Source of the DNA: an uncultured Prevotellaceae bacterium
GTDB lineage: Bacteria; Bacteroidota; Bacteroidia; Bacteroidales; Bacteroidaceae
Length of the DNA stretch: 14,666 bases
NCBI GenBank assembly: GCA_937902455.1
Contig: CALELI010000086.1
Coordinates: 1 to 14,666 of the forward strand
Direction: 5' to 3'
Shown here: positions 7,168-13,893 of the stretch, in pieces
Layout: each line of letters begins with the position of its first letter
Numbering within the stretch: position 1 is the first letter of the stretch
Notes under the pieces: model-generated
Seen by the model: only the letters and a program-made list of their open reading frames with translations
Databases searched by the model: none
Told to the model about the DNA's origin: nothing
Program-made: the position numbers and the translations under genes

Positions 7168-7773
7168 TCATTTATCGTTTATCTTCTTTAACAGTTTCTT
7201 TGCAATTTTACGTTTGATGAGACGGTAATGTGGGTGGTAAAGTTGATTGTAAGTCTGACTATGATGACAAGCATATTGTCCGTTTCTTAGTAATGAGTCT
7301 ATTGCTTTTTTGTCTGATTCAAAGTCCTTTAGTCCTAGGTCCATATCACTTATGATTCTAAGGATCTTTTTCCATTCCCGCTCCCATTTGTGTAGTGTGA
7401 TAGGGTGGTTGTCTCTTGCACTTTTCATGAATGCCTGGAAGTAATCTTCAAATGAAATCATTCCAGATTTAACGAGTGACAGATTAACACGGTAGAAATT
7501 CTTCTTATATCCAGTCGGTTCAAACTCCAGATATGAAAAATGTTTACTTTCTTCTATTTCCTGTCGTAGATAATTGCGTGCACTTACTGAGTCTGAAACA
7601 AGGTGACCAAGACCAAACTGATCCTGGAAAAAACTCTTGTACATATCCTGTAATGTTGACTGTGGGTAATCATGCATCATTCTCTTAACTGCGTTTTGTA
7701 TACTCTGAGAATAGCAGTCTACACTGAATATCATTAAGATAACAAATAATATTTTTCCTTTTTTGTACGACAT
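7168..7773 (-). CDS. secreted protein of unknown function (Bacteroidota-type)
   Basis: 201 residues with a signal peptide (MSYKKGKILFVILMIFSVDCYSQ, likely cut after SQ or YS; the Cys at 20 follows Asp, so it is not a good lipobox). The mature part is basic and helical, with conspicuous conserved-looking stretches: MYKSFFQDQFGLGHLVSDSVSARNYL, FEPTGYKKNFYRVNLSLVKSG, and near the end YNQLYHPHYRLIKRKIAKKLL. I recall similar 'FFQD-FGxGH ... HPHYR' proteins in other Bacteroidales, annotated as hypothetical, but cannot name a function; the His, Asp and Tyr residues in these blocks could form a metal or ligand site, which is speculation. The gene is visibly more AT-rich than its neighbours. It is alone, reading toward pgk, with a gap of 146 bp to the pgk start. 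Confidence 0.8.
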   Translation of the reverse strand: MSYKKGKILFVILMIFSVDCYSQSIQNAVKRMMHDYPQSTLQDMYKSFFQDQFGLGHLVSDSVSARNYLRQEIEESKHFSYLEFEPTGYKKNFYRVNLSLVKSGMISFEDYFQAFMKSARDNHPITLHKWEREWKKILRIISDMDLGLKDFESDKKAIDSLLRNGQYACHHSQTYNQLYHPHYRLIKRKIAKKLLKKINDK

Positions 7774-7858
7774 CTTGTATGGCTTAAATGTATAAGAAAT
7801 AGTTACGTATCACATCAGTAATCTTAATATGATTTACTACGACATTTAATATGGCTTA
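7766..7858. repeat. 21-bp imperfect direct repeat covering the start codon of the 7168-7773 gene
   Basis: The two copies, 7766-7786 and 7838-7858, agree at 18 of 21 positions: both begin with tacgacat and end with tatggctta, and they differ at the ninth, eleventh and twelfth bases. Read on the minus strand, each contains ATGTCGTA. The downstream copy provides the true start (Met-Ser-Tyr-Lys-Lys); the upstream copy would start at 7845 and stop after two codons (Met-Ser-stop). This may be a local duplication of the initiation region or a paired protein-binding site. Confidence 0.5.
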
Positions 7859-7983
7859 TATCCTTGTTCTTTCCTTTGTATATTACAATTTATCTGTTAA
7901 TATTTTTTCTACGACTATTGTTATGATATAACCTATGGTATGTAATACCTGATTCTATTGTTTTGTTGATTTCATTTTCATTG

Positions 7984-7991
7984 CAAAGTTA
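7984..7991 (-). promoter_or_regulatory. probable promoter -7 box for the 7168-7773 gene
   Basis: The minus strand reads TAACTTTG from 7991 to 7984, a full TAnnTTTG match. The -33 element is poor (ATTG at 8017-8014, 22 nt away). Initiation would be near 7977, giving a long leader of about 200 nt that includes the repeated start region. Confidence 0.4.
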
Positions 7992-8034
7992 TGAATTAAT
8001 TACGTATTTATGTCAATAAGGCGTATATTTTTTG

Positions 8035-8042
8035 TAACTTTG
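8035..8042 (+). promoter_or_regulatory. probable promoter -7 box for the permease/ATP-grasp operon
   Basis: TAACTTTG at 8035-8042 fits TAnnTTTG and is the same octamer used on the opposite strand at 7991-7984. No clear TTTG is seen at the usual distance upstream. Initiation near 8049 gives a leader of about 54 nt, whose beginning carries the aggggtgttcta motif. The two divergent -7 boxes are 43 bp apart, so they may compete or be regulated together. Confidence 0.5.
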
Positions 8043-8056
8043 CATGCAAAATATTA

Positions 8057-8074
8057 AGGGGTGTTCTAATAATT
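8057..8074 (+). repeat. 18-bp motif shared with 14639-14656
   Basis: aggggtgttctaataatt here matches aggggtgttctattaatt at 14639-14656 with a single mismatch. At this site it lies at the start of the predicted leader of the permease gene, 28 bp before its ATG. It may be a regulator site or part of a dispersed repeat; two copies are too few to decide. Confidence 0.45.
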
Positions 8075-8102
8075 CCTCACAAAAATAAATAAATAAGAGA
8101 TT

Positions 8103-9020
8103 ATGTGGTTAGGATTAGCATTCTTGTCTGCTATATTGCTTGGATTCTATGATGTCTTTAAGAAACAGTCACTTAAAGAAAATCCTGTTATTCCTGTACT
8201 TTTCTTGAATACACTCTTTTCGTCGATATTCCTGCTTCCACTGGTGATTATGTCGAATGCAGGACTGATTGAACCTGACTCTGTCTTTTACACTAATAAT
8301 TATGGACTGGAAGAGCACGGATTGTTTCTGCTCAAGGCTGTGATAGTAATGAGCTCGTGGATATGCGGGTATATAGGAATCAAGAACTTACCTATCACAA
8401 TTGTCGGTCCGATAAATGCCACTCGTCCGGTAATGGTATTGTTGGGCGCACTGACTTTCCTGTCGGAACATCTGAATGTATGGCAGTGGATAGGTGTTAT
8501 CATAGCTGTTCTGTCGTTCTATCTGCTGAGCCGGAGCGGCAAGAAGGAGGGTATTGACTTCAAACATAACAAGTGGATATTCTTTGTCGTACTGGCAAAT
8601 GTACTTGGAGCGATATCTGCCCTGTATGACAGATGGTTGCTTGGTCCTGCTCATGCACATTTCGACCAAGTGTCGGTTCAGATATGGAATAATGTCTACC
8701 AGTGTGCAATGCTGGCAATTATTCTTGTGTTTGTAATGTCCCATAACAGGAGAAATGGTAAGAAGATGATTGATTTAAACTGGAAGTGGAGTATCGTGAT
8801 GATCTCGGTTTGTCTTACTCTTGCCGATTTTGTCTATTTTACATCCCTTAGTCAAGGTGCAGCTATGGTGAGTATTGTAAGTATGATCAGGAGGAGTAGT
8901 GTAGTAGTCTCATTCTTGTGCGGTGCCTTGATATTTAAGGAGAAGAACTTACGTTCCAAATTGTTAGACCTGTTGCTGGTGATAGTTTCTTTGGTATTCC
9001 TTTTCTACGGTTCGAGATAA
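8103..9020 (+). CDS. DMT superfamily (EamA-type) inner-membrane permease
   Basis: 305 residues with about ten hydrophobic segments in two halves, the layout of EamA/drug-metabolite transporters. The first half begins WLGLAFLSAILLGFYDVFKKQSLK and includes KNLPITIVGPINATRPVMVLLGALTFLSEHLNVWQWIGVIIAVLSFYLLSR; the second begins near WIFFVVLANVLGAISALYDRWLL and ends GAAMVSIVSMIRRSSVVVSFLCGALIFKEKNLRSKLLDLLLVIVSLVFLFYGS. The paired 'xxGA-xxFxE' helix ends at about 115-125 and 275-285 are typical of the family. The substrate cannot be read from sequence; relatives export amino acids, metabolites or nucleotides-sugars. The stop is immediately followed by the ATG of the next gene, so the two are almost certainly one operon and probably one function. 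Confidence 0.88.
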   Translation: MWLGLAFLSAILLGFYDVFKKQSLKENPVIPVLFLNTLFSSIFLLPLVIMSNAGLIEPDSVFYTNNYGLEEHGLFLLKAVIVMSSWICGYIGIKNLPITIVGPINATRPVMVLLGALTFLSEHLNVWQWIGVIIAVLSFYLLSRSGKKEGIDFKHNKWIFFVVLANVLGAISALYDRWLLGPAHAHFDQVSVQIWNNVYQCAMLAIILVFVMSHNRRNGKKMIDLNWKWSIVMISVCLTLADFVYFTSLSQGAAMVSIVSMIRRSSVVVSFLCGALIFKEKNLRSKLLDLLLVIVSLVFLFYGSR

Positions 9021-9992
9021 ATGCGACTTCTACTCTTTAATCCGTCTAATGATATGGCTCTGGCCTCAGATGCCAGTGAATATATGCCTCCAAAACGCAT
9101 TCAGGAGATGGAGGCAGAGTATTGGCGTATACCGGAACTGATTGCTGATGAAGATGATATTGTCCTGAGTCCTGATATGATGAAGGGTAGTTTCCGTGAT
9201 TTAGCTTTTGCTGGAAGTGAGAAGACAGTTGAAGTATGTCCATGGGGATGGAGTAGGAGTATAAGGAATAAGTTCAGACGGTTGGGCCTTCCTTGTAGTC
9301 TGTTGCCAGATGATGATTATCTGGATAGACTGAGACGGTTTTCTTCAAGAGAGTTCTGTGCGAGATATCGTGAAGAATTCTCTGAATGTGATGGTTGTGT
9401 GGACAATATGATGCGAGTCGCCCGCAATGCAGATGATATTGGAAAGCATTATCCGCTAATGCTGAAAGCATTATGGTCATCGAGTGGGAGAGGCAATAGG
9501 GTCGTACACAATGATGATGAACTGCAACGCGGTGGCAATAAATATCCTTGCCTTATTGATGCCTTTTATGACAAGGTCCTTGATTTTGCCATGGAGTTCC
9601 GTGTCTGTGAGAGCCATGTCGAGTATTTAGGGCTGTCTGTATTCAAGGCAAGCAGTGAGGGACGGTACGAGCTCAATGTGGTTGATTCTCAGAAAAATCT
9701 TGAATTACTCATAGGTGAGGCACTTCGAGATGATTCGGCAGATATTCTTGCAATCCTGAAGGACAGGCATCTTCAGCTCTTGTCAGAACATCTGGCTGGA
9801 CAATATGCCGGACCCGTAGGTATCGATATGATGGTCGTTGATGTTGATTGCAAACGCCTTGTTCATCCTTGTGTAGAACTGAATTTCAGGATGAACATGG
9901 GTATTCTTGCCATCGAGATACAAAAAAGATATGGCTCTGAGGTTAAAGCCATATCTCTTGATATCTTAAAAAAGATGATTGATGGCAAATGA
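9021..9992 (+). CDS. ATP-grasp-like protein, substrate unknown
   Basis: 323 residues, soluble, no signal peptide. It starts RLLLFNPSNDMALASDASEYMPP, a Bacteroidota N-terminal pattern (FNP-x-x-DxALA). The middle looks like an ATP-grasp: LMLKALWSSSGRGNRVV (146-162), with K149 and the flexible Ser/Gly loop that would hold ATP phosphates; then YDKVLDFAMEFRV (183-195); and YAGPVGIDMMVVD (262-274) followed by VHPCVELNFRMNMG (281-294), where E286, N288 and R290 fit the metal and phosphate positions. ATP-grasp enzymes ligate a carboxylate to an amine or thiol through an acyl-phosphate. No ligase partner or carrier gene is near, only the upstream permease, to which it is fused end to start with no spacer. 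Its last codons also carry a terminator for the opposite strand. The fold call is fairly firm; the reaction is not known to me. Confidence 0.78.
   Translation: MRLLLFNPSNDMALASDASEYMPPKRIQEMEAEYWRIPELIADEDDIVLSPDMMKGSFRDLAFAGSEKTVEVCPWGWSRSIRNKFRRLGLPCSLLPDDDYLDRLRRFSSREFCARYREEFSECDGCVDNMMRVARNADDIGKHYPLMLKALWSSSGRGNRVVHNDDELQRGGNKYPCLIDAFYDKVLDFAMEFRVCESHVEYLGLSVFKASSEGRYELNVVDSQKNLELLIGEALRDDSADILAILKDRHLQLLSEHLAGQYAGPVGIDMMVVDVDCKRLVHPCVELNFRMNMGILAIEIQKRYGSEVKAISLDILKKMIDGK
9922..9956 (-). terminator. intrinsic terminator for the minus-strand unit, inside the ATP-grasp gene
   Basis: On the minus strand AGATATGGCT (9956-9947) pairs perfectly with AGCCATATCT (9936-9927) around a ten-base loop, and the stem runs straight into six Ts (9927-9922). 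This is a standard Rho-independent terminator. It begins 36 nt beyond the stop of the 9993-10631 lipoprotein gene. On the plus strand no T run follows, so it should work in one direction only. The stem is only 40% GC, so strength may be moderate. It encodes residues of the ATP-grasp C-terminal helix on the other strand. Confidence 0.7.
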
Positions 9993-10631
9993 TTACAGTC
10001 CCAGTTTGCCCTTGATGTCCTTTGCTGCGTTGTCAATAGCTTCTGTTGCTTTCTGTTTTGCCTCGTTTTTGGCATCTTCAACCTTCTGCTTTGCAGCATC
10101 TTCTACAGCCTGCTTCTGAGATTCGATTTCGCCCTTTACGGCTTCCTTGGCTTCGTTGATTTTGTTGTCGACATTCTCTTTAAGACCTTCACCTTCTGTG
10201 AGGACTTTTGATTCAAGTGCGCCTGTAATGCCTTTGAGTGTCTCGCCAAATTCACCTGGGAGTGATTCTATGAGTTCTTTTGCTGCTGGAGCTGCACTGA
10301 GGAGCTTTTCCTTATTTTCTTCAATAAATGTCTTCACCTTTTCTGCAAGAGCCTTGGCATCTTCGAGGTTACCTTCTGCCAAGTATTCGTTTATCTGCTG
10401 CTTTGCACCTTTGAGAGCTATGAGTACAGAATTCTCGCTGACCTCCTTATCGTCTGTAGAGAGGGCAGTGCTAAGGTCATTTACGAACAAGTCTGGTGTG
10501 ACTTCGGCAATACCTTCAAATTCCCCCGTTGCTACTGAATCTGTTTCTTCAGGTGTGTTGGATAACTGACTTTTGCATGATGTAAAGTTAATGGCTACTG
10601 ATGCCATTGCAAAAAATAATAACTTTTTCAT
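9993..10631 (-). CDS. small charged helical lipoprotein, function unknown
   Basis: 212 residues. The N-terminus MKKLLFFAMASVAINFTSC is a lipoprotein signal with FTSC as the lipobox, acylated at C19. The mature protein begins with a Ser/Thr/Glu linker, then a helical region with Ala/Leu/Lys/Glu heptads (about 68-135), and a C-terminal stretch (about 140-208) of repeated Lys-Glu-Ala patterns such as EAKEAVKGEIESQKQAVEDAAKQKVEDAKNEAKQKATEAIDNAAKD. That tail is likely a long amphipathic or coiled helix and recalls LEA-like and apolipoprotein-like repeats; any functional likeness is only compositional. It sits 40 bp after the glycosidase gene on the same strand, with no promoter of its own visible, so it is probably co-transcribed with it. 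The likely role is structural, in the periplasm or on the outer membrane. Confidence 0.82.
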   Translation of the reverse strand: MKKLLFFAMASVAINFTSCKSQLSNTPEETDSVATGEFEGIAEVTPDLFVNDLSTALSTDDKEVSENSVLIALKGAKQQINEYLAEGNLEDAKALAEKVKTFIEENKEKLLSAAPAAKELIESLPGEFGETLKGITGALESKVLTEGEGLKENVDNKINEAKEAVKGEIESQKQAVEDAAKQKVEDAKNEAKQKATEAIDNAAKDIKGKLGL

Positions 10632-10671
10632 TGCCTTGAATTTTTTGTTGTTATAAAATAAATGGTAAATG

Positions 10672-12348
10672 TTATTTTTTCTTATTCTTCTTTCTTGATT
10701 TGGAGTTCTTTGTATCCACAGGCTGGGCGAAATGTTGCTTGATGGAATTTGCCACTTCCTTACGAAGCCTGATTCCGTTGTTGCTTACGTCCGACTGTAT
10801 GTAGTTCAGCATAGAGAATTCTTCAATTGGTTCACTTTCTGTTCCGAAACGATTCATTGCAGTCACAGCATAATAGAGCGTAGGGTCGGGCATGACGGCA
10901 TACAGGTCTCTTACTCTTGCTGCAACGAGGTTTTCTCCACGTGTTATGTCAACTGGCGAGGTGAACGAGGCATAGACGTTATAGGTGATGTCGCTGTTCC
11001 TCGGCAGACTTCTGTCGGGTTCAATCCACGTGATATACCCATTATTCCTTTTCAGTGATGTTGGACTGTCGGGCATGATGGAGTCGTTCATCCATGCCAT
11101 TTGCTGAGGAAGAGAAGGGTGAGGGAAGAATTCCTTGCATACAGAATTATAGATTCCTTTGAAGTTATTTGTCAGATAATAACTCCTGTAGAAACATATT
11201 CCACCCATTTCGCTATCTCTTGCTGCATGAATCTGTGCTCTCACATCGTTCAGAGTCCATTTCTTACCTTCTTTCGGGTCGAGGAAGTAGATTCCGAGTC
11301 CTGCAGAGACTGGACGTCCGTAGCTTATCTCTTTCCAGTTGTAGACAAACGGATAGAACAGGTTTCCCTGGAAGTACATCATTGGGAATAATTCATCTTG
11401 CCAGTTGTTTTCCAGCCACTCCTTTGGGTCCTGATACACTGCGTTGTAGCAGTCCCAGCCTCGTGCCGGATAGCGTGGAAGGTCATCATATCTTCCAAGC
11501 GGGCTACTACTCAGTTTCACCCAAGGCTTCAATGGCTTCACGGCATCGTGCACAGCCTTCACGATTCTTGAGATGTTGGCACGTCTCCAGTCTGCCTTAC
11601 TCATCGTCTGCGATACCGTGCTGTTCCGATATAGTTCATCGTCAGAAAAATTGTACTCTTTTTCTGGATACCTGATGTAATCGAGCGAAATGCCATCGCT
11701 ATCATATTTAGTCGCAATTTCCTTGCACAGTTCTGCCACATATTCTGCGGTGCCTTCTTTTCCTGGCAACATAAATGTCTCACCTCTGACAGTCTTGCAT
11801 AGTTCCGGATGAGTGTGGGTCACAGACTTGCTTCCTAACTTCCTCTGCTTGCTTGATGTTCCAACAGGGATTGTAACGAGCCATGTGTGGAGTTCCATTC
11901 CTCTCTTGTGACATTCTTCGATGGCGAAGTCCAGTGGGTCATATCCAGGGTCTCCGTTGTAATAGCCAGTGATACCGTCGTCCCATGGCTCAATATCTGA
12001 TGGATATATCACGCTTCCACGGACACGGGTCTGAAGTAGGATGGTATTGATGTTTGCCTGCTTGAGGAGGTCGAGCATGTTGATAAGTTCTTGCTTTTGT
12101 GCTTCCCTGTCACGCTCCTGCTGTGCTGCCGACAGTTTGAGATTTACTTTCTTTCTCGGCCAGTCAATTCCTCCGATTGTGCCTACCCATACAGCCCGTG
12201 TCTCTCTTTTGGGAAAAGACGTGTACACGTCCCACAGGCCGCAGTCGTCCTGAGCCATGCTTATGGCTTGGGCAACAATCAGCAAAAACACTGCCAATTG
12301 CCACCTTATTATATATATATTTGTCTTTTTCCTTCCAAATTCTGTCAT
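10672..12348 (-). CDS. secreted family-10-like glycosyl hydrolase (GHL10/DUF187, YngK type)
   Basis: 558 residues with an N-terminal signal segment (IIRWQLAVFLLIVAQAISMAQ, cut near 32-33). Residues about 47-355 form a TIM-barrel domain of the GHL10 type: ETRAVWVGTIGGIDWP (49-64), INTILLQTRVRGSVIYPSDIEPW (100-122), HKRGMELHTWLVT (147-159), the conserved GISLDYIRYP (219-228), and FPMMYFQGN (321-329). About 427-512 fits a fibronectin-III-like domain (ITWIEPDRSL, YNVYASF, YYAVTAMNRFGTES). The C-terminus is a very basic tail (KNSKSRKKNKKK). Relatives are thought to cleave polysaccharides or peptidoglycan-derived sugars outside the cytoplasm; the exact substrate is unknown, and D223 or a nearby acid is only a candidate catalytic residue. 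It is transcribed away from cstA and toward the lipoprotein. The Met at 12348 puts about 15 residues before the hydrophobic core, slightly long but acceptable. Confidence 0.88.
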   Translation of the reverse strand: MTEFGRKKTNIYIIRWQLAVFLLIVAQAISMAQDDCGLWDVYTSFPKRETRAVWVGTIGGIDWPRKKVNLKLSAAQQERDREAQKQELINMLDLLKQANINTILLQTRVRGSVIYPSDIEPWDDGITGYYNGDPGYDPLDFAIEECHKRGMELHTWLVTIPVGTSSKQRKLGSKSVTHTHPELCKTVRGETFMLPGKEGTAEYVAELCKEIATKYDSDGISLDYIRYPEKEYNFSDDELYRNSTVSQTMSKADWRRANISRIVKAVHDAVKPLKPWVKLSSSPLGRYDDLPRYPARGWDCYNAVYQDPKEWLENNWQDELFPMMYFQGNLFYPFVYNWKEISYGRPVSAGLGIYFLDPKEGKKWTLNDVRAQIHAARDSEMGGICFYRSYYLTNNFKGIYNSVCKEFFPHPSLPQQMAWMNDSIMPDSPTSLKRNNGYITWIEPDRSLPRNSDITYNVYASFTSPVDITRGENLVAARVRDLYAVMPDPTLYYAVTAMNRFGTESEPIEEFSMLNYIQSDVSNNGIRLRKEVANSIKQHFAQPVDTKNSKSRKKNKKK

Positions 12349-12363
12349 AAATTATGTAAATTT

Positions 12364-12395
12364 TTTGCAAATATACGAAATTATGCGTACTTTTG
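12364..12395 (+). promoter_or_regulatory. promoter for cstA
   Basis: TTTG at 12364-12367, part of a longer T run, is followed after 20 bases by TACTTTTG at 12388-12395, a full match to the Bacteroidota pattern. Initiation near 12402 leaves a leader of about 28 nt before the cstA ATG at 12430. It overlaps the minus-strand -7 box at 12375-12368. Confidence 0.7.
12368..12375 (-). promoter_or_regulatory. probable -7 box for the glycosidase/lipoprotein unit
   Basis: The minus strand reads TATATTTG from 12375 to 12368. The start codon at 12348 is only 20 nt further on, so the leader would be very short, about a dozen bases. No clear -33 TTTG is present. The box lies between the -33 and -7 elements of the cstA promoter, so the two promoters cannot be occupied at once. 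Confidence 0.45.
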
Positions 12396-12429
12396 TGCCA
12401 CTAAAAAGAAATTTAATATAATTTGACTG

Positions 12430-13893
12430 ATGATTACTTTCGTAGTTAGCATAGTTCTCCTTATTGCCGGCTTCTTTATATACGGCAAATTCGTAGAGAA
12501 AAATTTCCGTCCTGATCCAGAACGGCAGACACCGGCAGTACGTCTTCGCGACGATGTGGATTATATTCCTATGCCTACCTGGAAGGTATATCTGATACAG
12601 TTCCTCAACATTGCTGGTACGGGGCCTATTTTCGGAGCCATCCTCGGAATCCTCTATGGTCCTGCAGCATTCATCTGGATAGTACTGGGATGTATCTTTA
12701 TCGGTTCCGTTCATGATTACCTTACTGGAATGATATCCATTCGCAAGGACGGTGTGAACATTCCGGAGATTGTAGGCGATGTATTCGGCAAGGGCGCAAG
12801 GTTGTTCCTGCGTATCATTTCGCTCATACTTCTCATTCTTGTAGGAGCAGTTTTTGCACGCACTCCTGCTAATCTCATAGCTGGGCTGACGCCTACTGTC
12901 GGGTTCTGGGGTACAGGACTCTTCTGGCTTATCATAATCATTGCATACTACATACTTGCAACTCTTCTTCCAATCGACAAACTGATAGGCAAGATATATC
13001 CGCTGTTTGGTGCGGCATTGCTCATTATGGCTATTGGAGTCTGCTACGGCATCTTCTTTGAGCAGGGCAGTGTGCCAGAGGTAACGGAAGCATTCACTAA
13101 TCATCATCCAGACCAGTCGCTTCCTCTCTTCCCGTGCATCTGTATCACGATAGCCTGTGGAGCGGTAAGTGGATTCCATGCCACACAGAGTCCGCTGATG
13201 GCCCGTTGTATAAAGAACGAGACGGATGGTCGCAAGGTGTTCTATGGAGCAATGATTACAGAGGGGCTTGTTGCACTTATCTGGGCAGCCGGCGCCATTA
13301 AGTTTGCTGACTCACTGAATGTTCCGGGAGAGACTCCTTATGAGAAGCTCCTTCAGGTCATGACTGAGGGTGGGGCGCATTCTGCCGATCCTGCCATCCT
13401 TGTCAATGCTGTATGCAGTTCGTGGCTGGGTACCATAGGATCGGTACTTGCTGTACTGGGAGTCGTGGCTGCACCAATCACAAGTGGTGACACGGCTTTC
13501 AGAAGTGCCAGACTGATTGCATCTGAATTCCTACATGTGAAACAGGACAAGTTACCGAAGCGGCTTATGCTGGCACTCCCTCTCTTTGCAATAGCAGTCT
13601 TTCTGTTCTTCGTTGACTTCCAGGTTCTGTGGAGATATTTTGCATGGTTCAACCAGACATTAGCCTGTTTCGCACTATGGGCCTATTCAGTGGGTTTGCC
13701 AATGAAGAATAGAAGGTGTTACATTGCACTCATACCAGCCGCATTCATGACTTACGTCTCCGTGTCGTATATATGTGCCGCTCCCGAAGGATTTCTGCTT
13801 CCTACAGATATTTCATATCTTATTGGAGGCATGGTGACAATGACATTACTAATATGGTATATCATCTGGCATGAAAAGACTAAAGAAATATAA
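12430..13893 (+). CDS. cstA: CstA family carbon-starvation membrane transporter
   Basis: 487 residues, polytopic inner-membrane protein. CstA hallmarks: NIAGTGPIFGAILG (60-73), GSVHDYLTGMISIRKDG (92-108), RTPANLIAGLTPT (144-156), SGFHATQSPLMAR (247-259) and PITSGDTAFRSAR (349-361). About a dozen hydrophobic segments follow from the alternation of strongly apolar runs. Characterised relatives carry peptides or pyruvate in during carbon limitation; which applies here is not decidable. It is shorter than E. coli CstA (about 700 residues), lacking extra C-terminal segments, a common form in Bacteroidota. The last 23 bp overlap the next small gene. The ATG at 12430 is followed at once by the first membrane helix (TFVVSIVLLIAGFFIYG), and its promoter sits close upstream, which supports this start. 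Confidence 0.93.
   Translation: MITFVVSIVLLIAGFFIYGKFVEKNFRPDPERQTPAVRLRDDVDYIPMPTWKVYLIQFLNIAGTGPIFGAILGILYGPAAFIWIVLGCIFIGSVHDYLTGMISIRKDGVNIPEIVGDVFGKGARLFLRIISLILLILVGAVFARTPANLIAGLTPTVGFWGTGLFWLIIIIAYYILATLLPIDKLIGKIYPLFGAALLIMAIGVCYGIFFEQGSVPEVTEAFTNHHPDQSLPLFPCICITIACGAVSGFHATQSPLMARCIKNETDGRKVFYGAMITEGLVALIWAAGAIKFADSLNVPGETPYEKLLQVMTEGGAHSADPAILVNAVCSSWLGTIGSVLAVLGVVAAPITSGDTAFRSARLIASEFLHVKQDKLPKRLMLALPLFAIAVFLFFVDFQVLWRYFAWFNQTLACFALWAYSVGLPMKNRRCYIALIPAAFMTYVSVSYICAAPEGFLLPTDISYLIGGMVTMTLLIWYIIWHEKTKEI

Larger units (their letters stand above)
7774..8102. other. AT-rich divergent intergenic region
   Basis: This 329-bp stretch has no open frame worth calling. It separates the minus-strand secreted-protein gene from the plus-strand permease gene and holds one promoter box for each direction, the second copy of a repeated start region (7838-7858), a small ggtat/atacc hairpin (7937-7941, 7945-7949), and a motif shared with the right end of the window (8057-8074). 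No tRNA- or riboswitch-like fold was recognised, but a small RNA could not be ruled out by eye. Confidence 0.6.

Noticed and set aside
7774..8102. Riboswitch or tRNA in the long intergenic region
   Set aside because: No clover-leaf, no known aptamer core and no strong multi-stem fold found by eye; only one 5-bp hairpin.
10147..10569. Plus-strand frame opposite the 9993-10631 lipoprotein gene
   Set aside because: Ser/Phe/Ala-rich product mirrors the Lys/Glu/Ala-rich lipoprotein on the other strand; no start context or motif.
11169..11675. 168-codon plus-strand frame opposite the glycosidase
   Set aside because: Overlaps the conserved barrel motifs of the glycosidase; Ser/Arg/His-rich product, no family likeness.
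12352..13179. 275-codon minus-strand frame opposite cstA
   Set aside because: Cys/Tyr/Ser-rich product with no domain; it overlaps the cstA promoter and is antisense to a certain gene.
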